In this document: piece after piece, positions 1 to 7,999 of the stretch
How positions within the stretch are numbered: the stretch's first letter is position 1
How the letters are laid out: each line of letters starts with the position of its first letter
Source: Pseudonocardia parietis
Lineage (GTDB): Bacteria > Actinomycetota > Actinomycetes > Mycobacteriales > Pseudonocardiaceae
Assembly (NCBI RefSeq): GCF_017876315.1
Contig: NZ_JAGINU010000001.1
Coordinates: 310,001-374,000, forward strand
DNA length: 64,000 nucleotides
Direction: 5' to 3'
The notes under the pieces: model-generated
Databases searched by the model: none
The model's input: the letters and a program-made list of their open reading frames with translations, nothing else
Told to the model about the DNA's origin: nothing
Program-made: the position numbers and the translations under genes

Positions 1-195
1 CGGCACCGCCTGCTTCGCCCGCAGGATCACGTTCCCGGTGCCACAGCCGATCTCCAGCACGGTCGAGCCGGGCTGGATCCCCGCCTGTGCCACGAGCGGC
101 CAGTAGATCGCGGTCGTGCCCATCAGCCGGGCGAAGCCGTCGTAGCCGGGCAGGAACCGCGGGTTGACGAGTGCGGGCAGGTAGTCGGTACTCAA
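1..195 (-). CDS. SAM-dependent methyltransferase, N-terminal part (runs off the window)
   Basis: The reading frame starts at a TTG (195 to 193) and is open to the window edge, giving 65 residues. It contains the class I methyltransferase motif VLEIGCGTGN, the glycine loop that binds S-adenosylmethionine, at about residue 47. The TTG start is chosen because a purine-rich GGAGGGG lies a few bases upstream and the only nearby ATG (206) hits a stop after four codons. It is divergent from the AraC-type regulator, with about 80 bases between the two starts, so the regulator may control it. The substrate cannot be told from this fragment. Confidence 0.7.
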   Translation of the reverse strand, partial: MSTDYLPALVNPRFLPGYDGFARLMGTTAIYWPLVAQAGIQPGSTVLEIGCGTGNVILRAKQAVP

Positions 196-276
196 GACCC
201 CTCCATGGTACGAAAGTCGTGTGCTGTACCCAGCATTCGACGTCGTCGACCTGCTTGCAATGGAGGATGTGCGGTC

Positions 277-1164
277 ATGACGGGACGTTCTTCGGATGTC
301 CCCCTGCTCGGCTTCGCGCACTCGCCGGTCCCGATCGCCGTCCGGCACTGGACCGACGGGGCGGCGCACGGCGCACGGCCGGTCCACGGCGTGCACGCGC
401 ACGACTTCCTGCTCCTGCTCTACGTCGTGTCCGGCCGCTGGGTGCGCCATGTCGACGGTCGTGAGTGGGAGCTCGGCTCGGGCGACGCGTTCGTCGTCGC
501 GCCGGGCGCGGTGGTCGGCGCCGAGGACGACGGGGCCGGGCCCTCGACGGCCGACGGCGAGGGCTGGACGGTCGTCTTCCCGGTGGAGGCCGTCGACCCG
601 GGTGCCGCCGCACCGCTGGCGTCCTGGCGCGGTCACCCGCTGCTGGCACCGTTCGTCGGCCGCCACCGCGGCGGCGGGCAGCGGCTGCCGGTCCCGCCCG
701 CGGACCGGCCGGACTGGACCGCAAGGCTCACCGCGCTGGAGGCTGAGCTGACCGGCCGTCGCGACGGCTACGCCGACGCCGCCCGGGCCCACCTCACCCT
801 GTTGCTGGTCGCGCTCGGCCGGCTCCAGGACGACGTCCCGGCCGAGGCCGCCGATCCGCAGCTGGCCGCGGTGTTCGAGCTGATCGAGGCCCGGTTCCGC
901 GAGCCGATCTCGCTGCGCGACGTCGCGGCCGGCCTCGGCCTCACCCCCGGTCACCTCACGACCGTCGTCGGTCGCGAGACCGGGCGCACGGTCCAGCAGT
1001 GGATCACCGAGCGCCGGCTGCGGGAGGCCCGGCGACTGCTCGTCGACACCGATCTGACGATCACCGAGATCGGCTCCCGGGTCGGGTACCGCGACGCCGG
1101 CTATTTCGTCCGGCGCTTCCGGGCGGCGCACGGAACGAGCCCGGCCGCCTGGCGCGCGGGCTGA
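277..1164 (+). CDS. AraC family transcriptional regulator
   Basis: This 295-residue protein has the usual two-part AraC layout. Residues 20-115 form a cupin-like sensing domain (HAHDFLLLLY, then GSGDAFVVAPG). The last 95 residues hold the double helix-turn-helix, with the typical tail motif GYRDAGYFVRRF. It probably binds DNA in response to a small molecule. I start it at ATG 277 because GGAGG sits ten bases upstream; an in-frame ATG at 205 has no ribosome site. It is divergent from the methyltransferase fragment, its most likely target. The ligand is unknown. Confidence 0.85.
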   Translation: MTGRSSDVPLLGFAHSPVPIAVRHWTDGAAHGARPVHGVHAHDFLLLLYVVSGRWVRHVDGREWELGSGDAFVVAPGAVVGAEDDGAGPSTADGEGWTVVFPVEAVDPGAAAPLASWRGHPLLAPFVGRHRGGGQRLPVPPADRPDWTARLTALEAELTGRRDGYADAARAHLTLLLVALGRLQDDVPAEAADPQLAAVFELIEARFREPISLRDVAAGLGLTPGHLTTVVGRETGRTVQQWITERRLREARRLLVDTDLTITEIGSRVGYRDAGYFVRRFRAAHGTSPAAWRAG

Positions 1165-1205
1165 CCGGCGCCGCTCCGGGGTCTCGCCACGGCTACTGTC
1201 GATGA

Positions 1206-1265
1206 ATGGAAGATCACGTCGGCCCGCGCGACGGGCACCTGATCGTGCCCGCGCACCGCCGGTGA
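1206..1265 (+). CDS. Possible 19-residue leaderless leader peptide
   Basis: An ATG at 1206 opens a 19-codon frame (MEDHVGPRDGHLIVPAHRR) that stops at 1263-1265, 16 bases before the next gene. A TACTGT hexamer at 1194-1199 lies six bases upstream of the ATG, the spacing seen before many other leaderless starts in this window. If translated it could couple to the DedA-like gene, whose ribosome site overlaps its end. There is no homology evidence, so this may be chance. Confidence 0.2.
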   Translation: MEDHVGPRDGHLIVPAHRR

Positions 1266-1281
1266 GGCGGAGCCGTCGCCC

Positions 1282-1893
1282 GTGATCGCGGACGTGCTGT
1301 TCTCCGTGGCCGGCTCGCTGGGGCCGGGCGTGCTGGTCGTCGCCGCCCTCGTCCTGGTCGCGGAGTCCGGCCTGCTGATCGGTGTGGTCCTTCCCGGAAT
1401 CAGCGTGACCGTCGGGCTCGGGGTCCTGGCCGGGACCGGAGTGGTGCCGGCCCCGGCAGGCGGTGCCGCCGCCGTCGCGGCAGCGGTGGCCGGCCCCAGC
1501 CTCGGCTACTGGCGGGCCCGCCGGCACGGCATCGCGGGGCTGCGGGAGGACGGCCGGGTTCCGGCCCCGGTACGCCGGATCCTGGCGCTCGCACAGGACC
1601 GGCCGGGGCTCGCCGTGCTCGTCGGGCAGTGGTTCGCGGTGGCCCGGACGTTGGTGCCGCGGCTCGCGGGCCACACCCTGACCTACCCCCGCTTCGCCGC
1701 GCTCAGCGTGCCGGTGGCGGCCGGATGGGCGCTCGCGACGTTCGGGCTCGGCCTGCTGCTCGTCACCGGCTCGACGGCGGCGGCGCGCGTCGTGTCCGCC
1801 CAGCAGACGCTGGCGAGCCTGCTGCTGGCCGGGCTGGTCGGCGTTCTGCTGTGGACGGTCGTGCGGTCGATCAGGCGCGCGCGCCGAGCGTGA
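1282..1893 (+). CDS. DedA-like (SNARE-associated/VTT) membrane protein
   Basis: This is a 203-residue polytopic inner-membrane protein. The region GQWFAVARTLVPRLAG (about residues 114-129) matches the DedA family signature with its conserved arginine, proline and glycine. Hydrophobic segments precede it and two more follow, and the protein ends in a basic tail. DedA/VTT proteins are linked to lipid scrambling and membrane potential; recent work ties some to undecaprenyl phosphate recycling. The N-terminal acidic residues of well-studied DedA members are only partly present. The GTG start is supported by GGCGGAG about ten bases upstream. It is divergently unrelated to its neighbours. Confidence 0.65.
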   Translation: MIADVLFSVAGSLGPGVLVVAALVLVAESGLLIGVVLPGISVTVGLGVLAGTGVVPAPAGGAAAVAAAVAGPSLGYWRARRHGIAGLREDGRVPAPVRRILALAQDRPGLAVLVGQWFAVARTLVPRLAGHTLTYPRFAALSVPVAAGWALATFGLGLLLVTGSTAAARVVSAQQTLASLLLAGLVGVLLWTVVRSIRRARRA

Positions 1894-1909
1894 GGTCGCC
1901 GTCGGGGTG

Positions 1910-2383
1910 TCAGGAGGAGCTCGGGCGCTGCCACGCCAGGAGGCGTGCGGTGGTGGCCTGCCGCACCTCGTCGTGCTGGTTGAGTGTCTGTTGCTCGACG
2001 ACGACCCAGGCCTGCTCCGGGCGTGACCGCGACCGCCTGATCTCCTTGATGGCGAGTTCCACGCGCAGCACGTCGCCCGCCCTGGTCGCGGTCGGCCAGG
2101 CGATGTCGCCACCACCGCCGACGATGCCCGTGGCGATCGGCGGACCGCTGGTGACCACCAGTCGCATGGTGATCGCGGCGGTGTGCCAGCCGCTGGCGAC
2201 GAGGCCGTCGAAGAACGTTCCCCGGGCGGCCTCGGCGTCGGTGTGGAAGGGCTGCGGGTCGAAGTCGCGGGCGAACGCGATGATCGCCTCGGTGGTCAGC
2301 TCGTAGGTGTCGGTGGTGTAAGCGGCGCCCTCGACGAGATCGTCGAGCCACACACCGTCGCGGGTCGGCTTCGGAGCGGTCAT
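1910..2383 (-). CDS. MaoC-like hot-dog dehydratase
   Basis: This 157-residue single hot-dog fold protein resembles the MaoC (R)-specific enoyl-CoA hydratases. The catalytic Asp-x4-His pair is visible as D42 and H47 in FARDFDPQPFH; the usual Asn between them is Gln here. It would hydrate or dehydrate an acyl-CoA or acyl-carrier thioester. Its ATG shares one base with the stop of the upstream MFS gene (TGATG), so the two are translationally coupled. It is the last gene of a three-gene minus-strand operon with a transporter and a thioesterase. Confidence 0.8.
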   Translation of the reverse strand: MTAPKPTRDGVWLDDLVEGAAYTTDTYELTTEAIIAFARDFDPQPFHTDAEAARGTFFDGLVASGWHTAAITMRLVVTSGPPIATGIVGGGGDIAWPTATRAGDVLRVELAIKEIRRSRSRPEQAWVVVEQQTLNQHDEVRQATTARLLAWQRPSSS

Positions 2384-3828
2384 CACGAGCTTCCTTTGGT
2401 TCTGGGGCCTTCGAGGGCGTACGCGGGCGGGCCGGCGGACAGGGTGGCACCCCGCCGTTCGACGACGGTGAGGGCGGCGGCGAGGACGGCGGCGACCGCC
2501 GCGGACGCGGCCAGCAGCACCCAGCCGGCACGCAACGCGTCGAGTTCCTCGGGGCGGCCGGTGGTGTGGGTCCCGATCACCGAGACGAGCAGCGCGACGC
2601 CGAGCACCGAGCCGACCTGCCTGGCGGTGTTGATCAACGACGAGCCGGATCCCCACTGGTGCGCGGGCAGGGCCGAGCCGACCAGGGCGGACAGGGTCGG
2701 GAGGATGAGGCCCACCCCGAGGCCGGTCAGCAGCTGGCCGGGGAGCATGCCGGCCCAGTAGTCCTGTTCGGTTCCCAGCCGCAGCAACCACCAGGCCGGT
2801 CCCGACGCGAACGCCACCGCGCCGACCAGGGCGACCGGACCGGATCCGAACCGTGCCGCCAGTCGGGCGCTGAACCGCGAGACGACGACGACCACGAGCG
2901 GGCCGGGGGCCATGCCGAGGCCGGCCAGGAGTTCCGGCCAGCCCCACGTACCGGTCAGGAACAGCACGTTGACCACGAGCATCCCGGCGAACGACGTGGT
3001 GAACGCCGCCATGGTCAGCGCCGCGGTCGCGACCACCGGGACCCGCAGGACGTCCAACTCCAGCGCCGGGACCGGGTGCCGACGCGAGCGTCGGACCACC
3101 CAGGCCAGCCCGACGACCGTCAGCACCGCCCCGGACACCACCGGAACCGACACCCAGCCGTCGTCCGGGGCGCGGACCAGCGCGTATGCCAGCGCCCCGA
3201 CCCCGACGACGAGCCCGCCCGCCCCGAGGACGTCCGGGACCCCGGTCCGTGCGGTTCCCGGCTCCGCGAGCACGCGGATGCCGACCAGCAACGCGATGAC
3301 GCCGACCGGGACGTTGACCAGGAACACCCAGTGCCAGGACAGCTCGACCAGGAGACCGCCCACCGGCGGTCCCAGTGCGGCGGCGACGGCGCCGATGGAG
3401 GCCCAGGCCCCGACGGCGTGCGAACGCCGCTCCGCCGGGTAGGCCGCGAGCAGCAACGTGAGCGAGGTCGGCATCACCAGGGCGGCACCGAGTGCCTGGA
3501 CCGCCCTGGCGGCGACGAGTGTCCAGACCGACGGAGCCAGCGCACAGAGCGCGGAGGCCACCGTGAACACGCCCAGCCCCAGCAGGAACAACCTGCGGTG
3601 GCCGAACCGGTCGGCCAGGCGTCCGGCGAGGGCCAGGAACGCGGCGAAGACGACCGTGTAGCCGTTGAGGACCCAGGACAGCTGATCGAGGTCCGAGCCC
3701 GGGAAGTACGTCCGGATCGCCGGGAAGGCGATGTTGACGATGAAGAGGTCGAGGCTGGACAGGAACGCGGCGGCCGAGGTGACCACCAGGACCATCGTCG
3801 GCGACGACGACCGTGCGGAGGCGGACAT
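2383..3828 (-). CDS. MFS drug/metabolite exporter, DHA2 (EmrB/QacA-like)
   Basis: This 481-residue transporter has the 14-helix DHA2 layout. Visible motifs are the loop motif A (GRLADRFGHRRLF, about residues 60-72) and the antiporter motif C in helix 5 (LGPPVGG). Such proteins export lipophilic compounds in exchange for protons. ATG 3828 is chosen because AGGA lies just upstream and the next 20 residues are normal for the family; earlier in-frame codons give an implausible basic leader. It lies between a thioesterase and a MaoC-like gene, suggesting export or resistance tied to acyl compounds. The adjacent divergent TetR gene probably represses it. Confidence 0.88.
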   Translation of the reverse strand: MSASARSSSPTMVLVVTSAAAFLSSLDLFIVNIAFPAIRTYFPGSDLDQLSWVLNGYTVVFAAFLALAGRLADRFGHRRLFLLGLGVFTVASALCALAPSVWTLVAARAVQALGAALVMPTSLTLLLAAYPAERRSHAVGAWASIGAVAAALGPPVGGLLVELSWHWVFLVNVPVGVIALLVGIRVLAEPGTARTGVPDVLGAGGLVVGVGALAYALVRAPDDGWVSVPVVSGAVLTVVGLAWVVRRSRRHPVPALELDVLRVPVVATAALTMAAFTTSFAGMLVVNVLFLTGTWGWPELLAGLGMAPGPLVVVVVSRFSARLAARFGSGPVALVGAVAFASGPAWWLLRLGTEQDYWAGMLPGQLLTGLGVGLILPTLSALVGSALPAHQWGSGSSLINTARQVGSVLGVALLVSVIGTHTTGRPEELDALRAGWVLLAASAAVAAVLAAALTVVERRGATLSAGPPAYALEGPRTKGSS

Positions 3829-3865
3829 GCGGTGTCCTTCCTGGACTACCGATCCGGGTGGCGGG

Positions 3866-4690
3866 TCAGGGGTACCGGATGCCCGCGAGCTGGCTGCCCT
3901 GCGCGACCAGCCGTCCGGAGCTGTCGTGGATCCAGCAGGTCTCGTCGACCCGGCCACCGTCGATGACGGCCGAGCTGCACCGCACGTGCACCGGCCCCGG
4001 GGTCGGGAGTGCGCGCACGTAGATGTTCATCGAGATCGTGGGCACCCAGCCGGTCGTGGCGACGGTGAACGCTGCCGGCGGCAACGCGTCGACCGCGTAG
4101 AGCAGCCCACAGTCGTCGAACGGATCATCCCCGGGCAGCGTGATGCGGCCGGCGATCTCGCCCCGGCCGGACGGGGCTCCGGTCGCGAACCCGGCGGTGC
4201 CGTGGTCGAGATCGATCGTGACCTCGTCCATGATCGGTGCCCGGGTGCCGTCCGGGGTGACCGATGCGACCCGTACCGCATCCCGGCTGGGCGCGGGCGG
4301 GGCCGGTGCGTCCGGAGCATTCCAGCCGGACGGGGTGCCCGGCTCATCGAGCCGCCCCGTCACCAGCAAGGACTCCACGCAGGCGTCGCCGTCCTGGGAC
4401 AGCTGCGCACGCACATGGGTGGCGGAGCGTCCGGAGCGCAGGACCTCGGTCCGCAGCTGGACCGGGCCCGGTGCGGGAGGCCGCAGGTACTGCACCGACG
4501 CGGACAGCGTGTGCGGCCGTTCCGACGCCGCGACCGCGGCCCGCCCGATGATCGCCAGCAGGTAGCCCCCGTTGGGTCGCCCCGCGATCGTCCACCGGGG
4601 ATCCAAGCTCGCCCGCCAGCCGCCGTCCCCGGCCGGTTGCACCGCGGTCACGTCGGCGAAGGACCCCTGGACCAGTGGGGCCGCCGTCAC
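3866..4690 (-). CDS. Acyl-CoA thioesterase family protein (double hot-dog)
   Basis: The 274-residue protein looks like a tandem hot-dog thioesterase of the TesB-like 4HBT_3 type. The N-terminal repeat carries the typical WTIAGRPNGGYLLAIIGRA segment (about residues 33-51), and a second, weaker repeat covers residues 130-270. It likely hydrolyses acyl-CoA esters in the cytoplasm. The start is GTG 4690, with only a weak ribosome site. It is the first gene of the minus-strand operon and is separated from the divergent TetR gene by 302 bases. That gap contains two operator-like palindromes and no gene. Confidence 0.75.
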   Translation of the reverse strand: MTAAPLVQGSFADVTAVQPAGDGGWRASLDPRWTIAGRPNGGYLLAIIGRAAVAASERPHTLSASVQYLRPPAPGPVQLRTEVLRSGRSATHVRAQLSQDGDACVESLLVTGRLDEPGTPSGWNAPDAPAPPAPSRDAVRVASVTPDGTRAPIMDEVTIDLDHGTAGFATGAPSGRGEIAGRITLPGDDPFDDCGLLYAVDALPPAAFTVATTGWVPTISMNIYVRALPTPGPVHVRCSSAVIDGGRVDETCWIHDSSGRLVAQGSQLAGIRYP

Positions 4691-4841
4691 GACGACACCC
4701 GCGGGACCGCTCTACCCGGAACGGACCCGGATGGGCACGGGGACACACCGTGGCGGTGCCGTGCGTCGAGGGACATCACGCTGAGGCCTCACAAGTCGTT
4801 CTCGAGGGTTGGGCCGGGTGCTGTGGCACCAGGAGCCAATA

Positions 4842-4857
4842 CGGACCGATCGGTCCG
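4842..4857. promoter_or_regulatory. Operator palindrome O1 for the divergent TetR
   Basis: CGGACCGATCGGTCCG is a perfect 16-base palindrome in the spacer between the thioesterase operon and the TetR gene. It has the form CGGACC-N4-GGTCCG and is repeated by a second site 110 bases downstream. Adjacent divergent TetR genes usually bind such sites. Confidence 0.65.
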
Positions 4858-4951
4858 AGATAACCGGACGTCGGTGCCGCGCGTCAAGCGGGTAACACGC
4901 GACCTGCTGGTTGACCCTGGTCGATGGCTCAGGTATCAACGAGTTCCAGTA

Positions 4952-4969
4952 GCGGACCGAGTGGTCCGC
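4952..4969. promoter_or_regulatory. Operator palindrome O2 for the divergent TetR
   Basis: GCGGACC-GAGT-GGTCCGC has perfect 7-base arms and the same core (CGGACC-N4-GGTCCG) as the palindrome at 4842. It ends 23 bases before the TetR start codon, so binding would block expression of the regulator itself. Confidence 0.65.
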
Positions 4970-4992
4970 CACTCGACAGGTCGGGAGGAATC

Positions 4993-5634
4993 GTGGCTCG
5001 GACTGCGATCCCGGACGGCCGCGACCGGATCCTGGACGTCGCGGCACGACTGTTCTACGAGCAGGGGATCCGCGCCGTCGGGATGAAACAGATCATCGAC
5101 GAGGCCGGCTCCGGGAAGAGCCTGCTGTACGGCCACTTCGCCACCAAGGACGACCTGGTCGAGGCCTATCTCGAACGGGCGGCGACCCGGTTGGGGCGCT
5201 CGTCCGCGCGGGTGTTGCAGGCCGCGGGCGACGATCCGGGTGAGCGCATCGTGGCCCTGGTGACCGAGGCCGGCCGCCGGATCCTGCGGCCCGGTGGCCG
5301 TGGATGTCCCTTCCGCAACTACCTCGTCGAGTTCCCCGACGGCGACGAGGTAGTTGCGGAAGGGACCGGGTCCGGGCCGGCGGCCCGCGCGCGCCGGACG
5401 CTGAAGGAGTCCCACTCGGTTCTCGATCGATCGGCGAAGGAGCTCGCCGGTCCCGTCGCCGGTGCGGTGCTGGCCGAACAGATCGGCCTGATCATGGACG
5501 GTCTCTTCGCCCGGGCGTCCTACCGGGCGCGGGGCGACGACGAGCCGCCGGTGAGCGCGGTTCTCGCCGCGGTGGAGCTGGCCCGCACGCTGGTCGCGCA
5601 GCACCGGGCGTCCGGAGATGAATCGGGCCGGTAG
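4993..5634 (+). CDS. TetR family repressor
   Basis: This 213-residue protein has the TetR helix-turn-helix at residues 11-58 (LFYEQGIRAVGMKQIIDEAG, then LLYGHFATKDDLVEAYL). The rest is the all-helical ligand and dimerisation domain. GTG 4993 is chosen because GGGAGGA sits four bases upstream; upstream in-frame codons overlap operator O2. It is divergent from the thioesterase/MFS/MaoC operon and most likely represses that operon and itself. Its middle is odd: residues 105-124 are encoded by a perfect 24-base inverted repeat, so the segment EVVAEGT looks like an inverted copy of the preceding sequence rather than normal family sequence. Confidence 0.88.
   Translation: MARTAIPDGRDRILDVAARLFYEQGIRAVGMKQIIDEAGSGKSLLYGHFATKDDLVEAYLERAATRLGRSSARVLQAAGDDPGERIVALVTEAGRRILRPGGRGCPFRNYLVEFPDGDEVVAEGTGSGPAARARRTLKESHSVLDRSAKELAGPVAGAVLAEQIGLIMDGLFARASYRARGDDEPPVSAVLAAVELARTLVAQHRASGDESGR
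5306..5366. repeat. Perfect 24-base inverted repeat inside the TetR gene
   Basis: Bases 5306-5329 and 5343-5366 are exact reverse complements, separated by a 13-base loop. The structure lies entirely within coding sequence and keeps the reading frame open. It would form a very stable hairpin in the mRNA. Confidence 0.95.
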
Positions 5635-5652
5635 TACAGAGCCGCTGACCTG

Positions 5653-5738
5653 TGGCGGAAGCGGGGGGATTCGAACCCCCGGTCCTTTCGGACGCCCGCT
5701 TTCAAGGCGGGTGCATTCGGCCGCTCTGCCACGCTTCC
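5653..5738 (-). tRNA. tRNA-Ser (anticodon TGA)
   Basis: Reading the minus strand, the acceptor stem GGAAGCG pairs with CGCTTCC, the anticodon loop is CTTGAAA with TGA at 5704-5702, and the T arm contains GGTTCGAATCC. A long variable arm (GTCCGAAAGGAC) is present, as expected for serine tRNA. The discriminator base is G and CCA is encoded at 5655-5653. It decodes UCA (and UCG or UCU by wobble). Confidence 0.96.
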
Positions 5739-5790
5739 GCTGGGAGGGTACCGCCCCCTCTTGAGCCCCAGATCCACCCAGGCCGACCGG

Positions 5791-5980
5791 TACCTGGACG
5801 CACCGCTGTGCCACCGCACGACACTGCGGTGGGACCTACCCGGCCGTCCCTGGGGAGGTCAGCCTGCGGTTCGACGAGAACGCCCGGCTCGACACGTCCG
5901 GTGTGGACGACCTGCGCGGCTCCGGCGGCAGCCGGATCGGCCGGACGCTCGTGGGCTCACCGGCCGTCGAGCACGGCTGA
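5791..5980 (+). pseudogene. Remnant copy of the 5' end of the zinc metallopeptidase gene
   Basis: From about 5791 to 5945 the sequence closely matches 8615-8765, covering the upstream region, the ribosome site TGGGGAGGTC and the first ~28 codons of the metallopeptidase gene. The start codon is CTG (5864) instead of GTG. After the matching stretch the frame runs into unrelated sequence and stops at 5978-5980, overlapping the end of the S9 peptidase gene on the other strand. It cannot encode a working peptidase. Confidence 0.8.
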
Positions 5981-7870
5981 CCGGGCCGTCCCGGTGCGGA
6001 CCGTGTCGTCGCGCCCACCCAGGTGGCGGGCGAGGAAGGCCTCCGCCGCGCGGTACATGTCGATCTGGTTCTCCGGGTTCACGAACCCGTGCCCCTCGTC
6101 ATCCTTGACCATGTACTCGACGTCGACGCCGCGGGCACGCAGCGACGCGACGATGTTGTCGGACTCGGCCTGCACCACCCGGACGTCGTTGGCGCCCTGG
6201 ACCACCATCAACGGTGTGCGGATCTCGTCCACCCGGCTGATCGGTGAGCGGGCCAGCATGTCGGCCTCCTGTACCGGGTCCGCCGGATCGCCGACGTAGG
6301 CGTACCAGTTGTTGGCCATCATCGCCCGCACCGCGGGCGGCATCGTGCGCATGAAGTTCGCCAGGTCCGAGATGCCGCAGTAGTCGATGGCCGCGGCGAA
6401 CACGTCCGGGGTGAACGTGACGGCCACCAGCGCGGCGTAGCCGCCGTAGGAGCCCCCGTAGATCCCCACCCGGTCCCGATCGGCGTACCCCTGCTCGACG
6501 GCCCAGTTCACGGCATCGATCAGATCGTCGTGCATGGCGCCGGCGAACTCACCGATCGCGGCCCTCGTGTGGGCCTTGCCGTAGCCGGACGACCCGCGGA
6601 AGTTGACCTGCAGCACCGCGTACCCGCGGTTGGCCAGCAGCTGCACGAACGGATCGAACGTCCAGATGTCGCGCACCCACGGGCCGCCGTGCACGTTGAG
6701 AACAAGCGGCAAACCGGTCGGCTCGACCCCGACCGGCAACGTCAGGTAGCCGGGCAGGCTCAGCCCGTCCCGCGCCGGGATCGTCACCGGCACCATCGGC
6801 GCCATCACCTCCGGATCGAGGTGCGGATGCGAGCGGAACAGCTGCCGCGCCTCCCCCGTGGAGTGGTCGTAGAACCAGGTGACACCCGGGTCGCGGTCGT
6901 GGTTGAAGGCGACGACCCACCGCTGCCCCTCATCGTCCGACGACATCGCGGCGACGTCGCCGCCGGACAGTGTCCCCACCTTCTCCAGCACCTCGGCGAA
7001 GTGCGGGTCCAGTGCCCGGATGACCTGTCGCTCCCCGAGATAGCGCACCCCACGCAGCTCGCCCGTGCGCGGGTGCGTGATCAGCGACGGGTAGGGGGCG
7101 GGCGCCAGATCGAGAGTCGGGTGGTTGTCGACCTCGGTCTCCACCCCGGTGGCCAGGTCGAGCCTGACCAGGCGGGTCCGGTCGGTGTCCCGGTTGGACC
7201 CGATCCACACGCCGGTCCCGTCCGGCGTGAGCTGCAACGGGGAGATGCTCAACGGGTAGTCGGACCCGTCGAACACCACGATCGGGCTCAGTGCCCCGGT
7301 CGTGGCGTCCCACCGCGACAGCTCGATGTCCCCCTCGGCCGTCAACGTCTGGCCGTGGAGCTCGCCGTCCGGCGCACACAGCCAGGTGATCACCTGCCCG
7401 GGGTTCCGGGCCAGCAGCGTGAGTTCCCCGGTGGCGATGTCGACCTCGTGCAGATCGATCTCGCCGACGGTACGGGTGTTGAGCTGCACGATCGCCTTCC
7501 CCGGCCGCCCGACGGGCAGCTCGAGTCCCCAGGTGCGCACCCCGGGGAACGGCGTGAGGTCGACCGCGGGCGAGCCCGGATCGTTCAGGTCGATCCGATA
7601 GACGTGCCAGTTCTCGTCGCCGCCGGAGTCCTGCAGGTAGAGCAGCCAGCGCGGGTCGTCGGTCCAGTGGAAGCCGGCCACGCTGCGGGTCTCGTCGGCG
7701 GTCACGCACCGCGCGTCGTCCTCGGAGTCGATGCCGCGCACCCACACGTTGAGCCGGTTGCGCCACGGCGCCAGATAGGCGATCCGGGTTCCGTCCGGTG
7801 AGATCTCCGCACCGGTGCGCTCGGGCGGGGCGAAGAGTTCCTCGACGGTGATGAGTTCCGGAAGCGCCAT
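5957..7870 (-). CDS. S9 family peptidase (prolyl oligopeptidase/acylaminoacyl-peptidase type)
   Basis: This 637-residue serine peptidase has an N-terminal beta-propeller (about residues 1-385) and a C-terminal alpha/beta hydrolase domain. The nucleophile is Ser474 in YGGSYGGYAAL. The acid is in VQGANDVRV (about residue 556) and the base histidine in DDEGHGF (about residue 589). It would cleave short peptides in the cytoplasm, as no signal peptide is seen. ATG 7870 follows a GAGAGGG ribosome site. The gene lies between the metallopeptidase remnant and the intact metallopeptidase gene, so it may have entered the locus with the small gene at 8000. Confidence 0.92.
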   Translation of the reverse strand: MALPELITVEELFAPPERTGAEISPDGTRIAYLAPWRNRLNVWVRGIDSEDDARCVTADETRSVAGFHWTDDPRWLLYLQDSGGDENWHVYRIDLNDPGSPAVDLTPFPGVRTWGLELPVGRPGKAIVQLNTRTVGEIDLHEVDIATGELTLLARNPGQVITWLCAPDGELHGQTLTAEGDIELSRWDATTGALSPIVVFDGSDYPLSISPLQLTPDGTGVWIGSNRDTDRTRLVRLDLATGVETEVDNHPTLDLAPAPYPSLITHPRTGELRGVRYLGERQVIRALDPHFAEVLEKVGTLSGGDVAAMSSDDEGQRWVVAFNHDRDPGVTWFYDHSTGEARQLFRSHPHLDPEVMAPMVPVTIPARDGLSLPGYLTLPVGVEPTGLPLVLNVHGGPWVRDIWTFDPFVQLLANRGYAVLQVNFRGSSGYGKAHTRAAIGEFAGAMHDDLIDAVNWAVEQGYADRDRVGIYGGSYGGYAALVAVTFTPDVFAAAIDYCGISDLANFMRTMPPAVRAMMANNWYAYVGDPADPVQEADMLARSPISRVDEIRTPLMVVQGANDVRVVQAESDNIVASLRARGVDVEYMVKDDEGHGFVNPENQIDMYRAAEAFLARHLGGRDDTVRTGTARSAVLDGR

Positions 7871-7999
7871 GACTGCCCTCTCGAACGAAGTGCCTTATGA
7901 CCCCAGCAGACACCTGGCCGTAGCGGCACACTCAAGGCGACGACAGATGACGCTCGTCACAGGACGAACCCCGGAATTCCGGCGTCTACAGTGGCCGCC

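Noticed and set aside
2566..3966. A 466-codon open frame opposite the MFS gene
   Set aside because: Its product is a low-complexity Arg/Gln/Asp/Gly string with no fold, typical of an antisense shadow in GC-rich DNA; the minus strand encodes a clear transporter.
5653..5980. The tRNA-Ser gene as an integration site of a mobile island
   Set aside because: No integrase gene and no repeated tRNA 3' end was seen within the window; only the metallopeptidase fragment is duplicated.
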